This document shows, one piece after another, positions 17,928 to 27,240 of a DNA stretch of 64,000 bases. The translations under genes were made by a program, and so were the position numbers. The notes under the pieces were generated by a model. That model was not told the origin of the DNA. It saw nothing but the letters and a program-made list of their open reading frames with translations, and ran no database searches. Origin of the DNA: Campylobacter canadensis (GTDB lineage Bacteria; Campylobacterota; Campylobacteria; Campylobacterales; Campylobacteraceae); assembly GCF_013177655.1 (NCBI RefSeq), contig NZ_CP035946.1:186001-250000 (forward strand). Direction: 5' to 3'. The stretch's first letter is position 1; each line of letters begins with the position of its first letter.

Positions 17928-19615
17928 TTATCTTCCTTTGTGATTAAGTTGCTTGGTAAAATCATATTATATAAAGCTGCTCCTGCAGGTACCATCGGCA
18001 ATACATCTTCAAATCTATTTACAATTACATCTAAAACACAAGTGTTTTTACTATCTAAACACTTTTTAAAAGCTTCATCAAATTCTGTTTTTGTGCTAAC
18101 TCTATAAGCATCACAACCAAAACTTTTTGCTAAGGCTACAAAATCAGGCTGTACATCTTCTAAATCCGTGCTTGAATATCTTTGCTCATAAAATCTAGTT
18201 TGCCATTGTCTTACCATACCTAAATAAGAGTTGTTTAAAATTATATTTATTACTTTTTTTCTTTGAGCGATTAAGGTCATTAGTTCTTGCACATTCATTA
18301 AAAAAGAACCATCTCCAACAAAATTAATCACAAGCTCATCTTCTTTAGCAAAAGCAACTCCAAGTGCAGCAGGAATAGAATAACCCATCGTACCTAAACC
18401 TCCGCTTGTGCTAAGTCTTCTTGGCTCATAAAAAGGATAAAATTGTGCTACCCACATTTGATGCTGACCAACATCAGTAATTATATTTGAATTTTTTGGA
18501 GCAAGGGCTGCTGTGCGAGATATTACCCATTGAGGTTTTAAAACTTCTTTGCTATCTTCATAGCTTAATGGATAAAGATTTTCATATCTATTTAAAATTT
18601 CATACCACTCATTAAATTCACATTCATTAACTTCCTTTGTTAAATCAGAAATTACTAAGCTAGCATCTCCTACTATTGGATAATCAGCTTTAATAATTTT
18701 TGAAATAGAGCAAGGGTCAATATCAATATGAGCTATTTTTGCCATTTTAGCAAATTCACTTGTTTTACCTGTGATTCTATCATCAAATCTAGCGCCTATG
18801 CTAATTAATAAATCGCACTCGCTAATTGCCATATTTGCTTTATAGCTTCCGTGCATTCCTGCCATTTTTAGATTTAATTTTTCATCATCTGGTAAAATTC
18901 CTAAAGCCATTAATGTGCAAACTGAAGGGATTTTTGCCTTTTTTATAAATTCTTTAATCTCATTTGATGCGTTCATAGCACCACCGCCAATATATAAAAG
19001 TGGTTTTTTACTCTCGTTTATGGCTTGAGCTAGTTTTTTTATTTGTTTTAAATGACCTTTGTAAGTTGGTTTATAAGTTTTAAGATTTACTTCGCTTGGA
19101 TAGTTAAATTCATATTTTAAAGCGGTAATATCTTTAGGAATATCAATATGTACAGGACCTGGGCGACCACTTTTTGCTATATAAAAAGCTTCTTTTATTG
19201 TTTTTGCTAAATCTTTTATATCTTTTACTAGGTAGCTATGTTTTACACAGGGTCTACTCATACCAATAGCATCAATTTCTTGAAAAGCATCGGTTCCAAT
19301 TAAACTTGTAGCAACTTGAGCTGATATTAAAACCATTGGAATACTATCACAATAAGCAGTTGCTAAGCCAGTTAGTGTATTTGTAAAACCAGGTCCGCTT
19401 GTAACCAAAGCAACGCCTACCTTAGAACTAGCTCTTGAATAAGCATCAGCCGCATGTGCAGCACTTTGCTCGTGACGAACTAAAATATGTTTAAAATCAT
19501 TTTGTTTGTAAATTTCATCATAAATATTTAAAGCAGCTCCACCAGGATAACCAAAAACTACTTCAACACCTTCTTCTTTTAACGCCTTGCAGATTATTTT
19601 TGCACCACTAATCAT
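17924..19615 (-). CDS. ilvB: Acetolactate synthase, large catalytic subunit
   Basis: ThDP-dependent condensation of pyruvate to acetolactate (valine/leucine) or with 2-ketobutyrate (isoleucine). 563 residues with the three domains in order. FGYPGGAALNIYDEI and the ThDP-activating Glu49 (RHEQSAAHAADAY) are in domain 1, the FAD-site segment around RFDDRITG in the middle, and the ThDP motif GDGSFLMNVQEL...NNSYLGMVRQWQ in domain 3. It could equally be named ilvI. A 79-base gap after lptF holds a possible promoter, so the ilvBH-lpxD-ftsW-murG-pat section may have its own start. Confidence 0.95.
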   Translation of the reverse strand: MISGAKIICKALKEEGVEVVFGYPGGAALNIYDEIYKQNDFKHILVRHEQSAAHAADAYSRASSKVGVALVTSGPGFTNTLTGLATAYCDSIPMVLISAQVATSLIGTDAFQEIDAIGMSRPCVKHSYLVKDIKDLAKTIKEAFYIAKSGRPGPVHIDIPKDITALKYEFNYPSEVNLKTYKPTYKGHLKQIKKLAQAINESKKPLLYIGGGAMNASNEIKEFIKKAKIPSVCTLMALGILPDDEKLNLKMAGMHGSYKANMAISECDLLISIGARFDDRITGKTSEFAKMAKIAHIDIDPCSISKIIKADYPIVGDASLVISDLTKEVNECEFNEWYEILNRYENLYPLSYEDSKEVLKPQWVISRTAALAPKNSNIITDVGQHQMWVAQFYPFYEPRRLSTSGGLGTMGYSIPAALGVAFAKEDELVINFVGDGSFLMNVQELMTLIAQRKKVINIILNNSYLGMVRQWQTRFYEQRYSSTDLEDVQPDFVALAKSFGCDAYRVSTKTEFDEAFKKCLDSKNTCVLDVIVNRFEDVLPMVPAGAALYNMILPSNLITKEDK

Positions 19616-19683
19616 ATCTTTTCCTTTAAGTTTTTCTTATTAAAACAAGTATTCATTAATAAAAACTTAATTTTAATAAAGTA

Positions 19684-19691
19684 ATTTTATA
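19684..19691 (-). promoter_or_regulatory. Candidate -10 element upstream of ilvB
   Basis: TATAAAAT on the minus strand just after the lptF stop would give a leader of about 60 bases before ilvB. No attenuator or leader peptide rich in branched-chain codons is apparent. Confidence 0.35.
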
Positions 19692-19694
19692 CGC

Positions 19695-20702
19695 TTAATA
19701 TTTACTAATAATTTTATTTTTGAAAAAAAAGTAAGAAAGAGTAGAAAAAATCAAAAATATTGAGATAATAGTGTAAATATGAAACTTACTAAGCACTAAA
19801 GCAAGTGAAAAATAAAGCATAAAAAATATAAATAAAGCAGGATATAAAAACGATTTTTCATATCTTGAGCTAATTATACTAAAGGATAAAACATATTTAA
19901 AGGCACATAAAGGTAACAAACTTAAAATAGAGTAAATTATTAATTCTTTAGATTTTGATGGGTTTTTATAATCTTTCCAGTATTCTAATACATTTTGAAT
20001 ATCTGTATTTTGCTTACTTACTTGTGTATTAAAATCTAAATTAGCAATTTTATTTATATAAAGTGTATTTTGAAAGATATATTGAGTAACATCGTTTAGT
20101 TTTAAACTTATACTGTTATCTTGAGCTATTATTTTTGCTGATTTTGCAAAGATTATTTGCTCATCTTCTTCTTTGCTTTTTGCTTTATAGATTGTGATAT
20201 CTTTGTAAATTCCGTTTTCTTCACTATTTGTTAGATAGATTAAATTACCAATTTTTTGTCCGTAGCCGTGTGTTTTAAGATTTATTTTAGAAAAGGCTTT
20301 TTTGTAATCTAAAAAATTATCGTACAAAGAAAAAGAAATAGGAATAAAAATTAAGGTTATTAATAACAAGATAAAGCTAACAATAAAGGATAAATAACAA
20401 AAGAATTTAGAAATAATTTTAGGCGAATAACCTAAAGAAAATAACATTATTAGCTCATTTTCCTTGCTTAAATTAAGGCAAGAAATTCCACAAGCAAGTA
20501 AAAAAGAAATAGGAAAGGTAAATAAAATTAATTTTACCCCCATTAAAGAATATAATTTAAATAAATCATATAAAGATAATTCAATATATGAAGTAAATTT
20601 TGTAATTTGAAACAAAATTATTATTGATGAAATTAAAAATAAAGTTATAAAAATTGACAAAAATGAAGCAGAAAAATGCTTAAATAAATATCTATAAACC
20701 AT
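19695..20702 (-). CDS. lptF: LPS export permease LptF/LptG family (LptF-like)
   Basis: Membrane subunit of the LptB2FG transporter that extracts LOS from the inner membrane. About 335 residues: three N-terminal membrane helices (to about 120), a periplasmic beta-rich domain (about 135-245) and three C-terminal helices. The phrase NELIMLFSLGYSPKIISKFF is the coupling-helix region of the family. A TTG at 20711 would add three residues; I chose the ATG at 20702. Either start overlaps the end of the prepilin peptidase gene. A second family member (lptG) is at 37522; calling this one LptF is by elimination. Confidence 0.78.
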   Translation of the reverse strand: MVYRYLFKHFSASFLSIFITLFLISSIIILFQITKFTSYIELSLYDLFKLYSLMGVKLILFTFPISFLLACGISCLNLSKENELIMLFSLGYSPKIISKFFCYLSFIVSFILLLITLIFIPISFSLYDNFLDYKKAFSKINLKTHGYGQKIGNLIYLTNSEENGIYKDITIYKAKSKEEDEQIIFAKSAKIIAQDNSISLKLNDVTQYIFQNTLYINKIANLDFNTQVSKQNTDIQNVLEYWKDYKNPSKSKELIIYSILSLLPLCAFKYVLSFSIISSRYEKSFLYPALFIFFMLYFSLALVLSKFHIYTIISIFLIFSTLSYFFFKNKIISKY

Positions 20703-21483
20703 AAAAACCAAGCATCCATTCTGCTAAATTAGGAAAAATATAAATTAAGGCAAAAGCTATGCTTAAAAAAGGAATGAAAGGTAATTCAATATTATTTTTT
20801 CCACTAAGTTTTACTACAAAAAACACAGGCAAAGAAATAATAGCCGCTAAAAAAACAGCACAAAAACCATAAGAGATTTTATCTAATATACCCATAATAG
20901 CAATAATTTCAATATCTGCTTCGCCCATTACCTGAATACAGTCTTTTTCATCTTTTTTCATATTTATAAAGGCTTCTAGTATTGATTTTAGCAAATAAGC
21001 TGCTCCTGCAAAAAACAAGATTTGATTAAATGTTTGCAATGAAAAATTAGCAACAAAAAATAAAAGTAAGGTAAAAACTAAAAGAAGATGCGGTACAGCT
21101 AAATATTTAATATCTATTATGCAAAGTGCTAATAATAAAGCAAATGCAATAGCTAAAAGGCAGGTTTTTGCTAAAAAATAAAGATTAATTTCTTCAATAT
21201 TTTTAAAGCAAAAAAAGAAAATTAAAGCGCAAATAAACTCAATAACAGGGTAAATAAAACTTATTTTTTCTTTACAAAATGCGCATTTTCCACCAAGCAT
21301 AATCCAACCAAAAATAGGTACATTATGATAAAACTTAAGTTGATTTTTGCATTTTACACAAGCACTTGGCGGGTAAAAAATACTCATTTTATTAGGTAAT
21401 CTATAAATTAATACATTCAAAAAAGAGCCAAAACAAGCTCCAACAATACAAGCTAGAATTTGAATAAATAAAATTATATCCAT
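20692..21483 (-). CDS. Prepilin peptidase (type IV leader peptidase, A24 family)
   Basis: Cleaves and usually N-methylates type IV prepilins and pseudopilins at the inner membrane. 263 residues. Seen are GACFGSFLNVLIYRLP, the two CxxC pairs of the N-methylase loop (Cys42/45 and Cys67/70), and the two catalytic aspartates in IIDIKY (Asp124) and GEADIEI (Asp190; more often GxGDxK). About seven to eight membrane helices. C. jejuni has this gene in the same uppS neighbourhood. A likely substrate, the pseudopilin gene at 31015, is also in this window. Confidence 0.9.
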   Translation of the reverse strand: MDIILFIQILACIVGACFGSFLNVLIYRLPNKMSIFYPPSACVKCKNQLKFYHNVPIFGWIMLGGKCAFCKEKISFIYPVIEFICALIFFFCFKNIEEINLYFLAKTCLLAIAFALLLALCIIDIKYLAVPHLLLVFTLLLFFVANFSLQTFNQILFFAGAAYLLKSILEAFINMKKDEKDCIQVMGEADIEIIAIMGILDKISYGFCAVFLAAIISLPVFFVVKLSGKNNIELPFIPFLSIAFALIYIFPNLAEWMLGFYGL

Positions 21484-22154
21484 TAAACACCGCCAAAAGT
21501 TCTTTTTGTATTTAAAAAATCATTAATAATTTGTTCTAATTCTAAAGAAGAAAAATCAGGAAATAAGGTTTTTGTAAAATGAATTTGTGCATAAGCACAT
21601 TGCCAAAGCATAAAATTTGAAATTCTTGTACAATCTCCCGTTCTAATTAATAAATCTACATCAGTGCTAATATCAAGATTTTTTGTGATATTTTCTTCAT
21701 TAATTTGTAAATTTTTTTCTTGAATTTTTTTAAAGGTTCTTACTAGTTCATCTTTTGCACCGTAATTTATAGCAAGGTTAAAGTTAATTTTATTTTCATT
21801 TTTTGTATATTCGCTAAATTCTAAAATATTATTTTGTAGTTTTTGATTAAGTTTTGTAATATCTCCAAAAACTTTAAAGCATACGCCTTCGTTTTTAAAT
21901 TTTTCTTTATATTTACTAAGATAATCATCAAATAAGGAAAATATAAAATCTACTTCATTTTTAGGTCTTTGCCAGTTTTCAGTGGAAAAGGCAAATAAGC
22001 TTAAATTTTTTACATTAAATTCTAAGCAGCATTTTAAAATATTTTCAACATTATTCGCTCCAGCCTTATGCCCAAAGCTTCTTATTAAACCTTGCTTTTT
22101 TGCCCATCTTCCATTGCCATCCATAATTATAGCAATGTGTTTTAATTCATTCAT
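21483..22154 (-). CDS. uppS: Undecaprenyl diphosphate synthase
   Basis: Makes the C55 lipid carrier for peptidoglycan and glycans. 223 residues, somewhat short. The first motif MDGNGRWAKKQG has the catalytic Asp12, and LFAFSTENWQRP and NLAINYGAKDE are standard. The C-terminal signature is divergent: RTGDCTRISNF (171-181) instead of RTGGExRISNF, and AYAQIHF (Gln190) where E. coli has Glu213. Recalled C. jejuni UppS is also divergent at the first site but keeps the second Glu. Overlaps its neighbours by one and four bases, within the glmU-coaBC-orf-uppS string. Confidence 0.92.
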   Translation of the reverse strand: MNELKHIAIIMDGNGRWAKKQGLIRSFGHKAGANNVENILKCCLEFNVKNLSLFAFSTENWQRPKNEVDFIFSLFDDYLSKYKEKFKNEGVCFKVFGDITKLNQKLQNNILEFSEYTKNENKINFNLAINYGAKDELVRTFKKIQEKNLQINEENITKNLDISTDVDLLIRTGDCTRISNFMLWQCAYAQIHFTKTLFPDFSSLELEQIINDFLNTKRTFGGV

Positions 22155-22726
22155 ACCTTACCCTTAAACTCAAGTTTAAAAAAATCATCATTAAATTCTG
22201 TGAATTGAACATTAGTAAAATCGTTTAAAAAATATTCTTTCACTTTAAAAAAACTAGTTTGTAATAAATTTGTATCAAAAAAAAGGCTTAATTTAGCAAA
22301 AACATCATAATAAACAGCAAGACAATTACTTTTTTTTCTATATTCAATTAAAATCGCAGTTTCATTTAAAACGCAAGGTAAATATAAAATATCGTTAAAA
22401 TAAGCAATTAGCATTAATTTATAACACTCATACTCAGCCTTGCTAGTGCAAGTTAGCAAGCTATTTATTAAAATATTTTTATAGTCTTTACTAAATGCAA
22501 GGTCTAAAAGCTTAAAACAATCTATGTTTAAATAAGCAAATTCTTTTACTTTTTGTAGATTTTTAAATAGGCTATCGTTGTAAATTTCAGCTATATAATA
22601 TGTGTTTAATTCAAGTTTTAAGCTTGATTTTGTGCTTAATTCTTTTTTGTTAATTTGTAATTTATATCTATTAAATAATAGTTTTTCTTTTACATAAAAT
22701 TTAATAGGTAAAATATCATTAAACAT
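22151..22726 (-). CDS. Conserved hypothetical protein in the coaBC-uppS string
   Basis: 191 residues, soluble, no signal peptide, rich in Leu, Lys, Tyr and Phe. I do not recognise a family. C. jejuni has an unnamed gene in the same place between its coaBC and uppS, which supports a real gene. It overlaps coaBC by eight bases and uppS by four. No catalytic motif stands out; Cys at CTSKAEYECYK are the only clustered cysteines. Confidence 0.75.
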   Translation of the reverse strand: MFNDILPIKFYVKEKLLFNRYKLQINKKELSTKSSLKLELNTYYIAEIYNDSLFKNLQKVKEFAYLNIDCFKLLDLAFSKDYKNILINSLLTCTSKAEYECYKLMLIAYFNDILYLPCVLNETAILIEYRKKSNCLAVYYDVFAKLSLFFDTNLLQTSFFKVKEYFLNDFTNVQFTEFNDDFFKLEFKGKV

Positions 22727-23873
22727 TACTTGCCGCCTTTAAAATCTCTTTTGCAATTATTGTCTTATCTGCCACTATTTTATTAGAAAAATTTTTACCA
22801 TCATATAAATAAAATTCGCTTTCGTCGTTTCCAAAATAGACATTTTTTCCTAAAATATTTAAACAAAGCAATTTTAAGTTTTTATCAAAAAAGGCATTTT
22901 GTGCTTTATTAAATGCGATATTTTCATCGCTTTCAAGTTTAAAAGCTATTTTTTTACCTTTAAAATCATAATTTTTTACTAAATCAAAATTAGCCTTAAT
23001 TTTAATATTTAATTCATCTTTAAATTCATTTCTATTTAATTTATGCTCTAATTTAATAGGCACAAAATCGCTAACTGCAGCAACCATAAATAAATAATCA
23101 TAATTTTTATATTCTTGCATTAAATCCCAAAGCTCTTTTGAAGAAGAAAAATTAAGGCTTTTTATCCCATCAAAAGAAAAATTAAAAGAATTTAAAAATA
23201 CAACATTAGCACCGTAAAAATAAGCTTGTTTTGCTAAAGCACTAGCCATTTTTCCACTTGAATAATTGCTAATACAACGCACTCCATCAATATCTTCTTT
23301 ACAAGCTCCACCTGTAATTAAAATATTTTTATTTTCAAATTCTTTTATCTTAAATAATTCTTTTTTAGCTGCATTAAAAATACTTTCAACACTGGCTAAA
23401 GCCCCAACGCCAACATCTTTACAAGCAAGTTCTTTACAAACAGGATTAATAATAATTGCATTATTTTTTCTTAACTTTTCTAAGCTTTCTTGAGTAGAAA
23501 AATGCAAATACATATTTGTGTTTGCAGCTGGAGCAATTATTAATGGTTTGTTTGCTGCAATTAGGGTTTGAATGAATAAATTATCACAAATTCCATTAGC
23601 AAGTTTGTTTATGCTATTTACGCTAGCTGGTGCAAAAATGATTAAATCGCAATCTTTACTAAAGGCAATATGGTTTAAATTATTTTGCCAATTTTGATTA
23701 TTTTCATATAAAACCTCTTCGCACAAAGCTTCAAAACTAATAGGATTTACAAAATCTAATAAGCCCTTACTAAGCAAGGCTTTAACCTTTATGCCTTCTT
23801 TTTTAAACATTGAAATTAATTCATAAGATTTATAAAAAGCTATACTAGCACTAATTGCGATTAAAACCTTCAT
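22719..23873 (-). CDS. coaBC: Bifunctional phosphopantothenoylcysteine decarboxylase/synthase
   Basis: Two consecutive steps of coenzyme A synthesis. 384 residues. The flavin-dependent CoaC half (about 1-180) has ISASIAFYKSYELI, PAANTNMYLH and the Cys-bearing flap around ELACKDVGVGAL. The CoaB half (about 183-384) has ILITGGACKEDIDGVR, SNYSSGKMASALA and VAAVSDFVP. Nine bases after glmU and overlapping the next gene. Also called dfp. Confidence 0.93.
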   Translation of the reverse strand: MKVLIAISASIAFYKSYELISMFKKEGIKVKALLSKGLLDFVNPISFEALCEEVLYENNQNWQNNLNHIAFSKDCDLIIFAPASVNSINKLANGICDNLFIQTLIAANKPLIIAPAANTNMYLHFSTQESLEKLRKNNAIIINPVCKELACKDVGVGALASVESIFNAAKKELFKIKEFENKNILITGGACKEDIDGVRCISNYSSGKMASALAKQAYFYGANVVFLNSFNFSFDGIKSLNFSSSKELWDLMQEYKNYDYLFMVAAVSDFVPIKLEHKLNRNEFKDELNIKIKANFDLVKNYDFKGKKIAFKLESDENIAFNKAQNAFFDKNLKLLCLNILGKNVYFGNDESEFYLYDGKNFSNKIVADKTIIAKEILKAASNV

Positions 23874-23882
23874 ATTTTTTCC

Positions 23883-25166
23883 TTAAAATTGTTTAAAATT
23901 ACTAATTATTCTTGCATCTGCTCTTTGTAAAAATAAATCTTTTTCTTGCATTTTACTTGCATCTTTATTGCTAATTGTGCTTCCTGCTGCTATTAGTGTA
24001 TTTTTTGCAATTTCAATTGGAGCAATTAGGTTTGAATTACTGCCTATAAAACAATCTTCATTAATAACGCTTAAATGCTTTTTAACCCCATCGTAATTAC
24101 AAATTATAACTCCACAGCCAATATTTACACCGCTTTTTATAACGCAGTCTCCAAGATAGCTTAAATGTCCTGCTTTTACCTTTGTTAAATCAGCATTTTT
24201 GCATTCAACGAAATTTCCAATTTTACTTTCTTTAATATCACATTTTGGGCGTATTCTTGCAAGTGGTCCTATGCTTGAGTTTGTAACTATGCTATTTTCA
24301 ATGCTTGTATTTTCATAAATTACACTTTTAATAATTTTATTTTTTCCTTTAAAAACACAATTTGGATAAATCTCACACTCATCAATAAATTCACTTTTAT
24401 AACTTATAAAAATACTTTCTTTATTGTGCATAATAATTCCATCTTGTAATAATTTTTCTTTTATCATTTTTTGATGCAAGGCTTGAGCTTGTTCTAAATC
24501 TTTTTTAGAATTTATGCCTAAAAATTCATTTTCATCTTTTAACATACTTTTTACTAAAAAACCATCATCAATAGCAAATTTTATAATATCAGTTAAATAA
24601 TATTCTTTTTGCGCATTGTCATTTTTTAATTTTGGTAGATAATTTTCTAAGATATCTTTTTTAAATTTATAAATTCCGCCATTGCAAAGACTTATATTTT
24701 TTTCTTCTTCATTTGCGTCTTTATTTTCAACTATTTTTACTATTTTTTCATCATTAATTACTACTTTTCCATATTCATTTTTTTCATATTTATTAAAAAC
24801 ACTCATTGCAATATCGCAATCAAGCGTACATAATTGTTTTAAAGAATCTAAGCTAACTAATGGCATATCAGCATTTAAAACCAAAACTTCATCATATAAA
24901 GCATGATAGTTTTTTAAAGCCCCGCCTGTACCACTAAATTGCATATTTTGAAGTACGATTTTAGTATTTTTAAATTCACTTAATATTTTTTCTTGTATTT
25001 TTTCAGCCTGATTAAAAAGCACTACGCTTACATCATCGCTTAGTTTAAAAGCATTTTCTAAAGAATAAAAAATCATCTCCCAATCGCTTATTTTATGAAG
25101 TGGTTTTGCTAAAGAACTTTTCATTCTAGTTCCAAATCCTGCTGCTAGTATAACTACGCTTGTCAT
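23883..25166 (-). CDS. glmU: Bifunctional GlcNAc-1-P uridylyltransferase / GlcN-1-P acetyltransferase
   Basis: Makes UDP-GlcNAc, the common precursor for MurG, lipid A and glycans. 427 residues. The N-terminal pyrophosphorylase has LAAGFGTRMKSSLAKPLHK (6-24), QFSGTGGALKNY and LNADMPL. The C-terminal left-handed beta-helix acetyltransferase includes IGPLARIRP, KAGHLSYLGDC and the C-terminal GSNSNLIAPI segment. First gene of the long minus-strand run, divergent from fliP across an 83-base gap with overlapping -10 elements. Confidence 0.95.
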   Translation of the reverse strand: MTSVVILAAGFGTRMKSSLAKPLHKISDWEMIFYSLENAFKLSDDVSVVLFNQAEKIQEKILSEFKNTKIVLQNMQFSGTGGALKNYHALYDEVLVLNADMPLVSLDSLKQLCTLDCDIAMSVFNKYEKNEYGKVVINDEKIVKIVENKDANEEEKNISLCNGGIYKFKKDILENYLPKLKNDNAQKEYYLTDIIKFAIDDGFLVKSMLKDENEFLGINSKKDLEQAQALHQKMIKEKLLQDGIIMHNKESIFISYKSEFIDECEIYPNCVFKGKNKIIKSVIYENTSIENSIVTNSSIGPLARIRPKCDIKESKIGNFVECKNADLTKVKAGHLSYLGDCVIKSGVNIGCGVIICNYDGVKKHLSVINEDCFIGSNSNLIAPIEIAKNTLIAAGSTISNKDASKMQEKDLFLQRADARIISNFKQF

Positions 25167-25201
25167 TTTTATCCTTTTTTTGATATTTTTTTAATTAAAT
25201 T

Positions 25202-25211
25202 ATTATAAAAT
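25202..25211. promoter_or_regulatory. Overlapping divergent -10 elements (glmU / fliP)
   Basis: Plus strand TATAAAAT at 25204-25211 faces fliP; minus strand TATAAT at 25207-25202 faces glmU. The two candidate -10 boxes share bases, so the polymerases would compete. By-eye assignment. Confidence 0.5.
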
Positions 25212-25249
25212 AAAGCTAATATTTATTAAAAAAATTCTTTAGGAAAAAA

Positions 25250-25978
25250 GTGAGAAAAATACTATTTTTATTAATTGCTACTATGATTTTTGCTGCGCCG
25301 CTTAGCGTTCCTACGCTTAATTTAAATCTAAGCGCTCCAAATTCAGCTAGCCAACTTGTAACTACTTTAAATGTTGTTATTGTGCTTACTATTTTAGCCC
25401 TTGCACCTAGTATTATTTTTGTATGCACTTCTTTTTTAAGGCTTGTTATTGTTTTTTCTTTTTTAAGACAGGCAATGGGTACTCAGGCTATGCCGCCTAA
25501 TACAATTTTAATTTCTCTTGCTTTAGTACTTACTTTTTTTATTATGCAACCAGCTAGCAAGCAAGCTTATGATAATGCAATAAAGCCTTATATTGATGAA
25601 AAAATTTCTTATGAAGAAGCCTTTAATTTAGGTGTAAAGCCTTTTAAAGAATTTATGTTAAGAAACACAAGGCAAAAAGATTTAGCCTTGTTTTATAGAT
25701 TAAAAAATTTAGAAAATCCTACAAGTGTTGAAGAAATAGAACTTACAACCTTGGTTCCTGCTTTTATGATAAGCGAATTAAAAACCGCATTTGAAATTGG
25801 CTTTTTATTATATTTGCCATTTTTAGTAATTGATATGGTAGTATCATCGGTTTTAATGGCAATGGGTATGATGATGTTACCGCCTGTTATGATTTCTTTA
25901 CCATTTAAAATACTTATTTTTGTGTTGGTAGATGGTTGGAATTTATTAATTGGAAATTTAGTAAAAAGTTTTACATAG
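25250..25978 (+). CDS. fliP: Flagellar type III export gate protein FliP
   Basis: Forms the FliP5-FliQ4-FliR1 export gate in the basal body membrane. 242 residues, GTG start after an AGGA. An N-terminal cleavable signal (about 1-18) is typical of FliP. Then come the helices and family phrases TSFLRLVIVFSFLRQAMGTQAMPPN, ALVLTFFIMQP, VPAFMISELKTAFEIGF and MGMMMLPPVMISLPFK. The gene following eight bases downstream encodes an efflux outer-membrane protein, an unusual operon partner. Confidence 0.96.
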   Translation: MRKILFLLIATMIFAAPLSVPTLNLNLSAPNSASQLVTTLNVVIVLTILALAPSIIFVCTSFLRLVIVFSFLRQAMGTQAMPPNTILISLALVLTFFIMQPASKQAYDNAIKPYIDEKISYEEAFNLGVKPFKEFMLRNTRQKDLALFYRLKNLENPTSVEEIELTTLVPAFMISELKTAFEIGFLLYLPFLVIDMVVSSVLMAMGMMMLPPVMISLPFKILIFVLVDGWNLLIGNLVKSFT

Positions 25979-25986
25979 GAATAAAT

Positions 25987-27240
25987 ATGAAAAAAATATT
26001 ATTTTATACATTGTTAAGTTTAAGTTTAAATGCTAGTGATTTAAAACAAATGTTAAATTCTTTAAAAGATAGCGAGAATATAAAGGCATTAGATTTAAAT
26101 TTATTGGCAAAAAATGAAGCAAAAGATGAGGTTTTTTTAAGATATTTACCTAGCCTAGATTTAAATTTAAATGCTTTTAACACTAGTAAAGATAGATTAT
26201 TAATTGAGCCAAAAAATAATTTAAGTGCTAGTTTTATTATAAATGCACTGTTATATGATGGAAAAAGAAGTGCAAATATTAAGCTTGCAGATAAAAATTA
26301 TCAATTACAAAAAATAAAAACAGAAAAAGATAAAAACGAAGTAGCATTTAATTTAATTAAACTTTATTATACATACTTAACTCTTGAAAAAAATATAGAA
26401 TATCAAGAAAAAAATATAGATTATTTAAATGCTGAATTAAATAGATTAAATTCTTTAAAAAACGCAGGTTTAAAAAGTTTTGATGAATTAGCTATTTTTA
26501 CTGCAAATGTTAGTTTAAAAAAGGCACAGGTTTTAGAATATCAAACAAAAAAAGATGAGGTTTTAAGGATGATACATTTGCTAACTAACTCAACACTAAT
26601 TCCAAGCGTAGATAGTAAAATTCAGCTTTTACAAGATACAAATAATTCTTTTGATGTGGCAATAAGTGATATTCAAAGCGAATTAGCCTTATTAAATAAA
26701 GAGCTAAAAAAGGCAAATTTTTACCCTAGTATTTATTTGCAAGACAATTTAACTTTTGCAAATTCAAAATACGATTATTCAACTTTTTCGCCATACGATA
26801 GCATTGCTAAAGCAAAAATTAAAGAAAAAACTGCTAAAAATACAATTTTATTAGGTGTAAAGTTTAATTTATTTTCATTTTTTGCAGACAAAAAAGCTTT
26901 AGAATCAGCAAAGGTGCAAAGTTTAGCAGCTAAATTAAAAAATAATTTTGATAAAAAACAAAATAAAACAAATATTGAAAATATAAAAGCACAAATAAAT
27001 ACAAGCAAAGCTTTAATTGATGCAAATCTTGAAAGAGTAAAAGCAAGCGAACTTGCCTTTGAATCTATTAGGCAAAAATATGAAGCAGGGCTTGTATCTT
27101 ATGTAGAATACTTAAATGCTTTAGAATTAAACGAAGCTGCAAATGCTGCACTAACTTTAAGTGAAAATGATTTAGAAATAAAAAAAGCAAGTTTATTAAA
27201 TGAAATAGGTGTTGTCTTAGATGAAAGGATAGTAAAATGA
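25987..27240 (+). CDS. cmeD: Outer membrane efflux channel, CmeD-like (TolC family)
   Basis: Outer-membrane duct of a tripartite RND pump. 417 residues from the ATG at 25987, which gives a clean signal peptide (MKKILFYTLLSLSLNAS); a longer frame from 25936 inside fliP lacks sense. Two OEP-type long-helix repeats with many Lys/Glu/Asn residues; LKNAGLKSFDELAIF and the C-terminal YEAGLVSYVEYLNALE are TolC-family phrases. Size and order match CmeD-CmeE-CmeF of C. jejuni (about 424, 246 and 1005 residues as I recall). Eight bases after fliP. Confidence 0.85.
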   Translation: MKKILFYTLLSLSLNASDLKQMLNSLKDSENIKALDLNLLAKNEAKDEVFLRYLPSLDLNLNAFNTSKDRLLIEPKNNLSASFIINALLYDGKRSANIKLADKNYQLQKIKTEKDKNEVAFNLIKLYYTYLTLEKNIEYQEKNIDYLNAELNRLNSLKNAGLKSFDELAIFTANVSLKKAQVLEYQTKKDEVLRMIHLLTNSTLIPSVDSKIQLLQDTNNSFDVAISDIQSELALLNKELKKANFYPSIYLQDNLTFANSKYDYSTFSPYDSIAKAKIKEKTAKNTILLGVKFNLFSFFADKKALESAKVQSLAAKLKNNFDKKQNKTNIENIKAQINTSKALIDANLERVKASELAFESIRQKYEAGLVSYVEYLNALELNEAANAALTLSENDLEIKKASLLNEIGVVLDERIVK

